Notes under the pieces: generated by a model
The model's database searches: none
Seen by the model: only the letters and a program-made list of their open reading frames with translations
Told to the model about the DNA's origin: nothing
Made by a program: the position numbers and the translations under genes
Shown: positions 19,701 to 31,500 of the stretch, piece by piece
Layout of the letters: the number at the start of each line of letters is the position of its first letter
Numbering within the stretch: the first letter of the stretch is position 1
Origin: Rebecca billardiae RCC1528
Lineage: Eukaryota; Haptophyta
NCBI GenBank assembly: GCA_965240325.2
Contig: OZ251253.1
Span: 620,001-684,000 of the forward strand
DNA: 64,000 nucleotides
Direction of reading: 5' to 3'

Positions 19701-20114
19701 ACGTGGACGCGCAGCACGCGGGCAACGAGGCGCGGTTTGTCAACGACTACCACGGCACAGGCGCGCGCCACTTCGCGAGGCGGCGGCTGCTGCCGCCCCT
19801 GCGCGCGCTCGGCGCGCGCGCCGCGGCTCAACCCGCGGCCGCGCGCGCGCACCCCGGCGCCGCGCCGCGCCGCGACCGCGCGCGCAGGGCTCAAGCCGAA
19901 CGCCGCCTTCTGGCCGTACGCCGACCCCGCGACCGGCGAGAAGCGCATGTGCGTGCGCACGACGGCCGCCGTGCCCAAGGGCGCCGAGCTGCTCGTCGAC
20001 TACGGCGCCGCCTACTTTGAGCCCGAGCCGCGCGCGGACGCCGTGGACTCGGACTCGGCGTCGGACTACGAGCGCGAGCGCGCGCGCGCGCCGGCGCGCC
20101 GGCGCGCGCGCTGA
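14055..20114 (+). CDS. PPR-like helical-repeat, coiled-coil and SET-domain protein
   Basis: Three-exon model: 14055-19210, 19423-19760, 19888-20114; 1906 residues. Intron 1 is GT-AG (GTGCGCG to CGCAG); intron 2 (19761-19887) has a GC donor, and only that choice joins the SET domain in frame. Residues 1-180 and several later stretches read as paired helices of the PPR/TPR kind (for example KLDDAFAAFLELLESGATPS and RLDEAMAALRDARTALRAPE), separated by Gly/Ala runs including about 24 consecutive Ala near 16055. A coiled coil follows (about 1515-1640). The C-terminal exons give SET motifs: GERALHAAEDIPAGA, ARFVNDYHG, LKPNAAFW and GAELLVDYGAAYF. SET domains usually methylate lysine on histones or other proteins. 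I chose one gene because the 5.1-kb frame continues into the SET exons, but two merged genes cannot be excluded. A 212-bp intron and the extreme GC make expression data decisive. Confidence 0.62.
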
Positions 20115-20320
20115 CGCGCGGCGGCAGCGCCGCTCCCCGCTTGGTTGGTCACTGTTGATCTGAGATCGGAGGCGGCTCATCACTGCGGCCAGGTCGGTAT
20201 TTGAGATACTGTGTCTCTACCAAGCCTCGTAGCGTGTAGCGTGGGCGGAGGGTGCAAAGGGGTGATGTCGCCACGAGGTCGCTGCGAGAATAAAAAGAAA
20301 TCAGTGTTGGAGTCTAAGCT
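20115..20320. other. spacer between SET gene and palindromic satellite
   Basis: About 200 bp of mixed composition with no gene; presumably the 3' untranslated region of the SET-domain gene. Confidence 0.4.
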
Positions 20321-20324
20321 TTCG

Positions 20325-20790
20325 TGGCGACCTCGTAGCGACCTCGCAGCCGTCGCCACGAGATCGTGGCGACTTCGCCACGATCTCGTGGCGACATCCG
20401 GATGTCGCCACGAGATCGCCACGATCTCGTGGCGACATCCGGATGTCGCCACGAGATCGTGGCGACACTGTCCGATGTCGCCACGACGTCGCCACGATCT
20501 CGTGGCGACATCCGGATGTCGCCACGACGTCGTGGCGATCTCGTGGCGACATCCGGATGTCGCCACGACGTCGTGGCGACGTCGTGGCGACATCCGGATG
20601 TCGCCACGACGTCGCCACGACGTCGTGGCGACATCCGGATGTCGCCACGAGATCGTGGCGACACTGTCCGATGTCGCCACGACGTCGCCACGATCTCGTG
20701 GCGACGTCCGAATGTCGCCACGAGATCGTGGCGACGTCGTGGCGACATCCGGATGTCGCCACGACGTCGTGGCGACCTCGCCGGGCCGTT
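20325..20790. repeat. palindromic satellite, 41-bp period
   Basis: The array is built from the 8-bp core GTGGCGAC and its complement GTCGCCAC joined by short self-complementary linkers (ATCCGGAT, GACGTC, GATC types). A perfect 24-bp palindrome (core, ATCCGGAT, inverted core) occurs seven times, starting at 20388, 20429, 20502, 20543, 20584, 20625 and 20739. The spacings are 41, 73, 41, 41, 41 and 114 bases, and 114 is 41 plus 73. A variant linker ACTGTCCGAT occurs at about 20466 and 20664. All six frames are nearly free of stops because the unit is its own complement. I regard these frames as non-coding. Confidence 0.93.
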
Positions 20791-23700
20791 CACGGCCGGA
20801 AGGCCTCCGTGCAACGGACAGCTGTTCGTTCAGCTTGAATTCCGTGTCCTTCGACCGGACGAGAGCTCCGTCTGGTTCCGGAGCAAATGAATCCATAGTA
20901 GTAGTAGTACCGCCGTCATGATGGCGCCCGGCGCCGCCATCTATCGTCGAGCTTCATAATGGCGGCGATGAGGCTGCTCAAGCGGCGTCGCGCCTAGCCA
21001 CAAGCCTCTGTAATGAGCAGCTCTTTGCCACAACCAACGCCGTGCAGTCACGCACGACGCCTGCACCACGGCGCTGGCGTGGATAGAGATCGACGTCGAT
21101 GCACAGGCGGCAAGCGCCGGCGCGCGCCCTTGAATGAGATCTGTCTAGACCGATGCCTCGTTCGTGGCAGCACGCCGCACTGTCACGCGCTCGTGATGAC
21201 CAGACAGGCTTCGAGCGCTGCACGTATGCCGGCGCTGTCCTGCGGCGGCGCCACTTCGGCACTGAACGGTCGCGCACAGCGTGAGCCCGCAAGGCAGTGG
21301 CAACGTCCATGCCAGCCCCGCCCGCTGCCTGCGCGGCCGACTCACGGCGTGATGACCGCGTCAACCAGTGGCGTGCCGCCACTCAGGCCGGGCACGCTGC
21401 CGGCCTAAGTGCCTAACTGCCGTCGGAGCCGCCTGCAGGCGCCGCCACCGCCGGGCCCGAGCCAAACTTGCGATGGCTGACTGGCACGGCGCCCGGACAG
21501 GCGGGCCACAGCGGCCGCGCTGAAGCTGATGAGTGAGGTATGGCCCGGTGATGATGACGATGCTGACGATGATGAACCCTGAGCGCCGTCACACTCACAC
21601 TGAACAGACCGCGAGCTCGGACTGGCCCGTGACTGGCACTGATGATTGCTGATAATATGGCACTCGTATCGGCGGGCAGCGTGAGCAGAGTGGCAGTATG
21701 ACGACTGTCTGTGACTGGTCGTCGGAGTCGGAGACAGTGCAGTCTCATCTGCAGACTGTGCCCGAGCGACACCGCCTGGCGTCAGTGACGTCATCACCTC
21801 GTCGTATATATATACGCGTACTACAGCGCAGAGTCTGCGGCTGATACTTGATTATTCGTCCGCCAGCCCGCCAGGCGCTGATCGTCGGGCTGCGCATCCG
21901 CCACCTATATAAGCGGTATCTGAGCTTGCAGTCGGATCGATCGCGACGTGGATGGACTCATCAACGGTCACGTCACTCACTAGGTGGGTCCCTCCCAACT
22001 GGGGCGATATTCTGGCGCACTCAGAATGACGTCCTAGATTTTGTCTCTCACCCAGAATCGACGCTATAAATGCGTCCCATCGGGGCGGAGCAAAAGTTTC
22101 GACCTCAAAACCTACTCCGCGTGCCGTCGCGCGGCCGAGCGCGCGCGCGCCGCGCCAGTAGTGTCACATAGAGATTTTGCGAAGCGTTACTTCATGGTTA
22201 TGGTGGCTAGATGGCGACATGCGATCGGAATTACTTATTGACAACCGTTGACACCCGACCGAACCATTTTATGAAGCAAAGAGTGGGGCTCTATGCTGTG
22301 CGCTGATACCTCCAACAAACTACAGCAAAATCGAGCATATTACCCACTTCATATATAGCCACTTACCCGTATATAGTATGAGTGTTACCCACTTTATATT
22401 GACCGTGGATGCGGTTCACTATATATTCAAATTCGTTCCGATATGTGGGTACGTTTGTTGGGTCATCGAATAGGCGCCGAGCGACGCGGACACGGGCAAC
22501 CCGGGCCGCAACCGGACTGCCTGCGAGTGGCGCAGTGTTTGTGGCGGGCTGCGTGCCGAGGCACACACCATCGCCCGCCACCGAGCATGCCACCGTCGTC
22601 ACACGGGAGCCCTCCGCCGTCGAGGCTGGACTATCAGCCAACGCCACCGCCGGAGCTTGCCGCGTTCGGCGGCTTCCGTGCTCGTACTCCGCGTGTCACC
22701 GGTCGTCGTATGCCCACCCGCGTGAGGCCGCCACCAGTCCATGACTACCGCAGCTGCAGCCCATGCCGCCGACGATGCCTCCTACCATCTTCTCGCCAGG
22801 CAGCAATACGATAGGTTCACCGACGCTGCTGCTAGGCTGAGAGCACTCAGCCAGTTGGCCGGCGAGACGTCAGATGGTTGAGCTGCTGGCCTAGCCATCA
22901 CGTTGCGGCTTCCGCTCGCTCAAGTACACCCAACGTGACGACGAGAATGTGCCGGGCAATCATCAGACATGCGTCTGAGGGGTCTACTACGCCTAGCCGT
23001 AGAGTTGCTGAGTACGAGTCTTCGCAGACCACAAGCGGAACGAGTGGGACCACCCAATGGCAGGAGCAACAGCGTGGGGTGGCACCCGCGCCTGTCAACG
23101 CGACCGCGTTCTGTCAAGAATGGACCCATATCCTGCGACCACCCTCGAGCACCGCATACTATGCCCACACTCGGCATAGGGAAGGATCGCTGAGCGCCTG
23201 CTGCCGCTGTCAAAGGCCCTGCTGATCTTCCTGGCGCTGGATCGTGCACACGGCTGGCAAGTCGGCGTGCTCGCCGCACATCGCGGCGGCTTCTCAGCAT
23301 CCCAAGTCCTCAGTGCACCCATCCTAGGCCTGCTGGTCGATGATTGGTACCAACCCCCACCAAACACGCCCTCTCGGAAGTCGCCAATCGCTTACATGGC
23401 TCCCCGAGAGCCCGGGGCTGGCTGTCGTGCGTTCTCACGAGCAGCTTGCGCACAGCCCAAATGTCACCTTCACGGTGCGTTGAGCTGCTCAAGATGGCGG
23501 GAGCGTCAAGAGCATGCCCGTGCACGACACTGACCCATGCCTCCCGTCGCCTGACCCGCATGTGGCAAAAACTGACCCTGCTCGAAGGCACGGGTCGAAC
23601 ACCCGCCGATCGATTCAAGTTGTCTGTACGCGTCTAGCCGGGCGAGAGTCAAACATGCGGGCACGTGCCAGGCGGGGGATGTGTGACCACGGATCCCATC

Positions 23701-24600
23701 CGTGAGCACGCGCAAAGCGCTGGAGCGCGCGATAGGTGTTGGCTGTGGTCTACCCGACACACGGCGGCTCGGTCGCGCTGGAGAGGCGCTCCGACATCGT
23801 CGGGAGCGTTCAGATCGGACCTCGGCCGGCGGCCCGGCGATTTTCCCGAACCGCGCCCCGCGCGAAAAGAAATCAGGCCAGAAAACCCGGTAAATGTTTT
23901 AAAGACCGCTGGAAAATCGCCAGGGACCCACCTACTGACTCACTACGTACGACGACAGGCGTCACACTGACACTATACACTCAACTACGATGCCATCTCG
24001 GCCCGACTCGGGAGCCACTCCGGTCCGTGTGCGTGACCCGCCCGGCGGTCCAGACTGAGACAGACGCCGACGGCAGGCGCGATGAACTCATGTCTCATGA
24101 ATGACGCCCCGCGCGACGCGCGGGCTTTGCTGAGACGACCGAACATATATATATCCTCATCGTCAGTATACGGCGCCACCTACAGCGGCGCCGCCGCGCC
24201 GCGCCGCGCCGCGCGATTCCACAGCCTCGGCCTGTGTGCCGCCGAGCATGGCATCAGGCGCGGCCGCTGGGCTGCGCATCCGAGCGCCCGCGCCCGCCAC
24301 GAGTGCTCAGCAGCAGCGCCGCACCGCGCCGCGCCGCCGCGCCGCGCCGCGCGATTCCACTCCTTAGCCTCGGCCGCCAATGTGCCGCGCCCACGCAGCA
24401 GACATCATGTCGGTGGCGTGAGCGCTAGACGAGTGGGACGCGCGGGCACGGCGTCGACGCTAAGCTCGCATGCACCGCCAACGCCGCCGAGCGCACATGT
24501 CAGCTCAATGCAGTGCGCCGCGGCCGAGCGCGCGTGCACAAGCGGCCGAGGCCGCGACTGCGCATGCGTGCGCACCGACGCCTCGGCAGAGGCAGCGGTG
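20791..24600. other. gene-poor region with relic-like sequence
   Basis: No intact gene found. Composition falls to the lowest GC of the left half at about 22180-22440. A TATA-like CTATATAAG stands at 21904-21912, and three near-copies of TTACCCACTT/CACTTACCC lie at 22339-22395, but neither leads to a recognisable coding region. The stretch 23340-23640 (plus strand) gives a 98-residue frame with ordinary amino-acid composition, which might be a decayed transposon or gene; I could not assign it. Confidence 0.45.
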
Positions 24601-24619
24601 CGCGCGAGCACGCTCAGCC

Positions 24620-26640
24620 GGGGCCACCTCCACCATCGTCTCTACGCGTCAGTCTGCCACAGTCGACACGCGCCACCGCCACGCGCCGCGCCGCGCGCCT
24701 GCCGCCTTCGCCGAGGCCGCTGCGCGGCGGTGCGGCGGCGCGGCCGTGTTGGCCGCGCGCGGGGGCGGCCGCGCATGGGCGCATGGCCGCGGCATCGAGC
24801 TAACACGCGTGCTCGACGGCGGCGCGCGCGAGCGCACTCGGGCAAGGCAACCAACGACTGCCATCACCGCCGCGTGCCGCCGCCGCGCGCCGCGCGCCGC
24901 GCGCCCGCCGCCTCCGCCAAGCCGGAGGCGCGCAAACACGCGGTCGCGTTCGCTGCGCGCGGCCAGCGCGCGCTCGACCGCGGCGCGCGATATCGAGCTG
25001 ACATGCGTGCTCGATGACAGCAGCGGCGCGCGCGAGCGCACTCGGCCGATGCAATCTCCGCCATCGACTCCACGCGCGCGCGACTGCCGTCATCGCCGCG
25101 TGCCGCTGCCGCGCGCCGCGCGCCCGCCGCCCCCGGCGAGGCGGCGGCGCGGCGCGGCGCGGCGCCGCACGCGGCCGCGTCCGCGCGCCCAGCCGCGGCG
25201 CGCGACATCGAGCTGACACGCGTGCTCGGCGGCGGCGGCGGTGCACGCGAGCGCACTCGGCCGAGGCAGCCTCCGCCATCGACTCCATGCGCGCGCGGCT
25301 GCCGTTATCGCCGCGTGCCGCCGCCGCGCGCCGCGCGCCCGCCGCCCCCGGCGAGGCGGCGGCGCGGCGCCGCACGCGGCCGCGGCCGCGGCCGCGCGCC
25401 CGGCCGCGGCGCGCGGCATCGAGCCGACACGCGTGCTCGGCGGCGGCGGCGGTGCACGCGAGCGCACTCGGCCGATGCAGTCTCCGCCATCGACTCCACG
25501 CGCGCGCGACTGCCGTCATCGCCGCGCGCTGCCGCCGCGCGCCGCGCGCCCGCCACCCCCGGCGAGGCGGCGGCGCGGCGCGGCGCGGCGCCGCACGCGG
25601 CCGCGGCCGCGGCCGCGCGCCCGGCCGCGGCGCGCGGCATCGAGCTGACACGCGTGCTCGGCGGCGGCGGCGGTGCAAGCGAGCGCACTCGGCCGAGGCA
25701 GCCCCCGCCATCGACTCCACGCGCGCGCGACTGCCGTCATCGCCGCGTGCCGCCGCCACGCGCCGCGCGCCCGCCGCCCCCGGCGAGGCGGCGGCGCGGC
25801 GCGGCGCGGCGCCGCACGCGGCCGCGGCCGCGGCCGCGCGCCCGGCCGCGGCGCGCGGCATCGAGCCGACACGCGTGCTCGGCGGCGGCGGCGGTGCACG
25901 CGAGCGCACTCGGCCGATGCAGTCTCCGCCATCGACTCCACGCGCGCGCGACTGCCGTCATCGCCGCGCGCCGCCGCCGCGCGCCGCGCGCCCGCCGCTT
26001 CCGGCGAGGCGGCGGCGCGGCGCGGCGCGGCGCCGCACGCGGCCGCGGCCGCGGCCGCGCGCCCGGCCGCGGCGCGCGGCATCGAGCTGACACGCGTGCT
26101 CGGCGGCGGCGGCGGTGCAAGCGAGCGCACTCGGCCGAGGCAGCCTCCGCCATTGACTCCGTGCGCGCGCGACTGCCGTCATCGCCGAGTGCCGCCGCCG
26201 CGCGCCGCGCGCCCGCCGCCCCCGGCGAGGCGGCGCGGCGCGGCGCGGCCGCGCGGCCGCGTTGGCCGCACGCGGCCGCGGCCGCGGCCGCGCGCCCGGC
26301 CGCGGCGCGCGGCATCGAACTGACACGCGTGCTCGGCGGCGGCGGCGGTGCACGCGAGCGCACTCGGCCGAGGCAGCCTCCGCCATCGACTCCACGCGCG
26401 CGCGGCTGCCGTTATCGCCGCGTGCCGCCGCCGCGCGCCGCGCGCCCGCCGCTTCCGGCGCGGCGGCGGCGCGGCACGGCGCGGCGCCGCACGCGGCCGC
26501 GGCCGCGGCCGCGCGCCCGGCCGCGGCGCACGGCATCGAGCTGACACGCGTGCTCGGCGGCGGCGGCGGTGCACGCGAGCGCACTCGGCCGAGGCAGCCT
26601 CCGCCATCGTCTCCGCGCGCGCGCGACTGCCGTCAACGAC
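24620..26640. repeat. 221-bp tandem array, about nine copies
   Basis: The landmark CGTGCTCG recurs at 24808, 25006, 25221, 25432, 25653, 25874, 26095, 26328 and 26549. Spacings are 198, 215, 211, 221, 221, 221, 233 and 221, so the centre of the array is homogeneous and the left edge diverged. Each unit holds GAGCTGACACG, a GGCGGC run, GAGCGCACTCGGCCGA, a CATCGACTCCACGCGC block and a palindromic GCGGCCGCGGCCGC stretch. Because 221 is not a multiple of three, the long open frames seen on both strands change register every unit, which argues against a repeat protein. Confidence 0.92.
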
Positions 26641-26722
26641 TGCCGTCAACGCCGTGCACCGCCGCCGTGTGCCGCGCGCCCACCGCCTCCACCAAGGCGG
26701 CTGCGCGGCTGCGCACGCTGAG

Positions 26723-27015
26723 CTACACGCCGCCAATCGAGTCCGCCTCGAGGTAGTGCGCCACGAGCTCCGGGTGGCTCGAGTCGAGGCTGAGGCAGGT
26801 GGCGCAGTCGTCGGGTGTCACCTTACCAAAGCAGCACGGCATAGCTCCTTGTCCGCGGCGTGGCAGTGCCCTTGTCCGCGGCCTCGACGAACGCGGCGTC
26901 ATCGTCGAGGCCGAGCTCCGCGCACGCCGTCCGGAGTTGCTCGGCCGCCGCGATCGGCGCCGTCCGTTCTGCCCTCGGCGGCGGCGAAGTGCTCGGCGTG
27001 CGTCCCCGCCCGACA
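26723..27015 (-). pseudogene. fragment of an unidentified gene with a 23-bp duplication
   Basis: The minus strand reads AAEQLRTACAELGLDDDAAF (about 26950-26891), then shifts frame, then VTPDDCATCLSLDSSHPELV up to a stop at 26723. Between the two halves CCTTGTCCGCGG (plus strand) occurs at 26847-26858 and again at 26870-26881, exactly 23 bp apart, so a 23-bp tandem duplication explains the frame break. Upstream, a third frame gives an AEHFAAAEGR segment, suggesting another shift. The rightmost fragment alone could be a 39-residue ORF from the ATG at 26842. Family not recognised. It adjoins the right end of the 221-bp array. Confidence 0.35.
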
Positions 27016-28595
27016 TGAAATGAATTCCGATTCGGAAACGGCGACCGTTCCGGCCAAATGAATGTCGCCTGCCGCCGGCGCCCGGCGGCAGCCAGAGCAA
27101 TCTGAAATCGGTCTGAAATCCGGCCGACGCGCGCGACTCGCCCGTCAAGTTCCGGCGGAGCTCGCGCGCGAGATGCACGCGCTGGTGCTACACCCGCTCA
27201 AGCGCTCGCCCGCGACGTCCGTCACGCGCGAGATCCCGGACAGATGCTCTCTCGACTTCAGCAGCACGGTGGCTACGCGATCCTGACCCTACCCACTGCG
27301 ACGCACGGCCTGCTGGCCGGCGCGGGTCGCGCGACGCGCCTCGGCCGCCGGAGCGACGCCGGCCAGCATTGGAAATGTCACTCAGGCGGCCGGGCGCGTG
27401 CGTGTCGACATCGAGGCGGCGAGGAGTGCGCCGCACGCGCAGTACAAGCGGCGATGGCGGGAGTACAAGCGGCGATGGCGGGGTGACGGCTGGAGCCCCG
27501 GGACGGACCAAGTCGTGGCGCCGGGGTACCTCCCGAGGACGCTCGTCGGCGCCTCTGCTCAGAGGACTTCGACGGATCCGTGCGCGGCGGGGATGCCGAT
27601 CGAGGCGCACGCCTCGCGTCTGCACGAGTGAGCTACAAGTACGTCCGTCCCGTTCCCTCTCGGGGTGGACACCGTGCGCGGCGCGGCGCGCCTCGCGCTG
27701 CGCGCGCGCGGCGGGCGGCGCGAGCCGCCGGCCACATGAGGCACCGAGCACTCTGCAGTTACTAGACGCTCAGTGACGCCCTCGGAAGCACAGCCGCAGG
27801 CACGAGGTCCGGAAGACAGGCGCGCCAGCCACGAGGGCTCCGCGGCGGCGCGACACGCGCGCCGTTCCGCCGCCGCACGGCGCACGCCGCCCTCCTGCCT
27901 GACGACTCAGACGGAGTAGTCGGACAGGTACGTCCGTTTGACGAGGCGTCGTCCGGAAGTGCGCGAATAAACGCGGCGGTTCAAGGCGAGGAAATCCGTC
28001 GAGCGGAGCTCTGGGAAATGGAGAGCGGAGCTCGGAAAATCGCGGCGGGTTTTCCGGCCTTTTTGGGCGGGCTTTCCGGTCGCCACGGGGCGTTCCGGAG
28101 TCCGCTCGCGTCGCAGCGACCTCGCAGCGGAAGGGCCTTCCGCCACGGGGCTTGGTAGAAACGGATAACGCCGGATGAGTATCAATATGGGTATTCAAGT
28201 CGGTCGCGCTTGATGAATATAGTTTAGCAGCTGACGAACCGCCGCTCGCGTAGTCGTCGAATTGTCGAACTGTCGCGTGTTTTTAACGGATCGTCTTGAA
28301 CTCATCAACGCCTCGGCCACCGTATTTGTCCTGTACTCGGTGAGTGGGTGGGTTGAGCCGTGCGGCGTGAGCGCCCTATCGCGAGCTCGCCGCTCGCGCA
28401 GTGCTTTACCCGTACCTACTGTAGCGGTAGCGGCAGACAGAGAAGAGAAGGGTCAAGGGAGGGCGCACCGGGGCGCCGCCCCCAGTAACAACGCGCGCCG
28501 CACCGAGCGCCGCTGCCCCGCCGCCCGAGGCGGGGCAGCCCGCGGAGCGACCCGCGCCGGGCTCCGAGCCGCTCCCAGCCGGCCCGCCCGCCGCG
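27016..28595. other. intergenic region upstream of the TIR-like gene
   Basis: No convincing gene. A tandem of two 18-bp units (GTACAAGCGGCGATGGCGGG type) lies at about 27445-27485. Two promoter-like patches with repeated short motifs stand at 27000-27125 (TCTGAAATC twice, CCGG) and 28010-28090 (TTTTCCGG and CTTTCCGG with GGCGGG). The second may belong to the downstream membrane-protein gene. Confidence 0.4.
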
Positions 28596-31500
28596 ATGCT
28601 CGCGCCCGCGCCGCCCGCCGCCCCGCGGCCCGAGCCGCCCGCGCGCGCGGCCAGCGAGGGCGTCGCGCGCGCCAAGCCGCTGCGCGCGCTCCAGCTCGAC
28701 GCGGCGCCGGTGATGGAGGTGACGCCGGCCGAGGCGGAGGAGGACGGCGTGGTGGAGCTCGACCCCGCCGGCGACGCCGCGCCCCACCCCGCCGCCGCCA
28801 AGCCGCGCCCCGCCGCCATGGAGCGGCGCAGCTCCGACCTGAACGACATCCAGGCGCGGCTCGGCGCCGTGCGGCGCGCGGGCCGCTCGCGGCGCTGGCT
28901 GATCCAGATCCCGTCGACGACGCTGGGCTCGGTGCTCGTGCTCAGCGGGATGGGCCTCGCCACCGCGGGCGCCGCGATCCCCGCGCCCATCCTCGAGCAG
29001 GCCGGCCTGATCGGCGTGCGGCTCGGCGCGTCCACGCTGCTCGCCGGCCTGCTGCCGACTTCGCGCCACTGGCTGCTCGGCGGCGGCGTGCTGACCGCGG
29101 CGGTGGTGGTGTGGTACGTGGGGCTCGCGCTGGACGCGGCGTCGCGCATGGCCGCGCAGCTCCCCTGCTCCGCCGCGTGCCCCAGCCACTGCACCGCCCC
29201 CGACATCGACAGCACAGGGCTGTGCGCATACGCACTCGTTCACGAGCTGATTTCTCTCGCGCGCGTCGCCGTGTGGGGCGCGGCGCTCGCGCGGCTGCTG
29301 CACGCGCTGTGCGCGGGGCTGACGGCGAACGACCTGGTCACGACGTACTGGCGCGTCGCGAGCGGCGGCCTCCTCGCCGAGGGCTGCACCCTCCTCGGCC
29401 TCAGCCTCGTCGCAGGCGGTGTGCTGCTCGCGGCGCCGCGCGCGAGCGCGCGCGCCGACGCGGCCGGCGGCGCGTTCGGCGCGCGGCTCGACGCGGCGCT
29501 CGAGGCGGTGCCGGGCGGCACGGCGCTGCTCGCGCTCTCGGCGGCGGGGATGGTGCAGGCGATCGCGCTCGGGCTGCTCCTCCAGCGCCCCGAGGTGCGC
29601 GTCACCCTGCACAAGTGGATCGCTTCCCACGGCACCGCCGTCACCACCGCCGCGGGCATAGCCTCCCTCCTCGGCGCGGAGGGCGAAGTCATCGAGCTGG
29701 CGCAGAAGACGTTCCGGATGGTCACGGCGGACCAGGTGCGGCTGGCCGACTTCCAGCCCGAGCGGGGCGGGCCGGGCGCCGCGGCGCGGCGGAGCAGCCT
29801 CACGCAGCGCTCGGTGCAGGCGCAGATCGGCGAGGTCGACGCCTTTGTCTCGCACTGTGCGCGCGCGCGCGGCCGCCCGCGCGCGAGATTGCAATCTCGC
29901 GCACCTGCGCGCGAGATCGCAGTCTCGGAGCCGCCACCTCGCGCGCGCGCGCGCGGGCGAGACCGCGCGGACCGAGCGCGGGCCGCGGGCGGCGGCGCGG
30001 GCCGCGACGCGTGGGGCACACGGCGGGGAGCCGCGCGCGACCCGCCGCGCGCTGCGTGTGCTGTGCACGCGGCATGATGTAGGCTACATGATGGCGGCGG
30101 GCGCGCGGCCAGGAGCCGGCCGCGCCGCCGCAGAGGCAGCGCCGCGGTCCACGACGGCTAACGCGCACGCCCCCCGCGCCGCGCCGCGCCGCGCCGTGCC
30201 CCGCAGCGTGGCACGACGACCCGATCGCCAAGTGGGACGCGCTGCAGGCGTGGAGGTCCGCGTTCAAGGCGCGACACAACGGGGCAGAGCCGCGGCTGTG
30301 GGTGCGCGCGGGGCGCAGGGCGCGCGCGCGCGGCGCGGCAACCGACGCGGCGCGGCGCGGCGCGGCAGCCAGCCGGAGGGGCGGCGCGCGCCGCGCGCGC
30401 GCCCGCGGCTGACTGGTCGCCGCGCCTCTGCCCGCGTGGTGCCCTCCGCCCTTGCCGCGGCCGCGCTCCCGCCGCCTCCCTCCACCCTCCCACGCCCTCC
30501 CCCCTGCGCTCCAACACACTCCGCCCTCACCACCCGCGTACCCATGTGTGCTTACTGACTGCACTGACTGCACTGACTGTACTGACTGTACTGACTGCAC
30601 TGACTGCACTGACTGCCATGGCGTCCTCGCCTGTGCGCACGCAGCTGGACAAGCTGTGCATCGACCAGAGCAACATCGAGGACACGCTCGCCTCGCTGCC
30701 CGTCTTCCTGGCGGGCTGCCAGACGCTGCTCGTCCTCGCGGGGGAGACCTACCTCGCACGCCTCTGGTGAGCGCGCACGCGCGCGCCGCGTGTGCGGTGG
30801 GGGGTGCGCGTGCGGTGCGGTGCGGTGTGGTTTGATGTGGCGTGCGCTGCCGGCTGTCCCGCCGGCTGCCCCGCGCATCCGCCGCGTGCGGCGGATGCGC
30901 GGAGGCGCGCGCGTGCGCGGCAGAGGCGCGCACGCGCGCACGCAGCCCGCGGCGCGCGCAGCCACGCCCGCCCGCGGCAGCGTCCGCGCTCACGCCCCGC
31001 GCGCCGCGCGCCCGCCCCCCCCCCCCCCCCCCCCCTCCTCCCTCGCCTCGCAGGTGCGTGATCGAGCTGTTCGTCTTCGTCGAGATGGGCGGCCAGCCGG
31101 AGCAGATCGTGCCGCTGCCCGTGGCGCCCGGCGTGACCGCGCCGCAGGGGCAGCTCAGCGCGCGCCCGTCCGCGGAGCGCGCGGGGAGCAGCCGACGCAG
31201 GCCGCGCAAGTCCGGGCTTCAGGGCTCCGTGTCCGCGGCGTTTGCCCTCGCCGCCGCGTCCGCGCGCACCGCCCCGGCCGGCGGCAGCGGCACGTGGCGC
31301 GGAGGCGGCGGGCCGGCGGGCTGCGGCGGCGAGTCGCCCTCGCCCAACTCGGCCGCCTCGGGCTCGCTCAGGCTCAGCCGGGGCTCTGCGGAGCGCGGCG
31401 GCGGCGGCGGTGGCGGCGGTGCGAACGGGGAGGGCGGCGGCAGCAGCAGCTGGGCAAAGGTGAAGCAAGCGGGCAGTCGGGCGTCCGGCGGCGGCGCGCG

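Noticed and set aside
20211-20921. 236-residue frame rich in WRHPDVATTS-like words across the palindromic satellite
   Set aside because: The repeat is self-complementary, so similar words are read in several frames of both strands. No start context or flanking domain supports a protein.
23340-23640. Possible reverse-transcriptase or transposase relic
   Set aside because: The amino-acid composition looks ordinary, but no catalytic motif could be aligned, so no function is claimed.
24800-25909. 369-residue Arg/Ala-rich frame through the 221-bp array
   Set aside because: The period is not a codon multiple, so the peptide changes register each unit. The same applies to the plus-strand frames.
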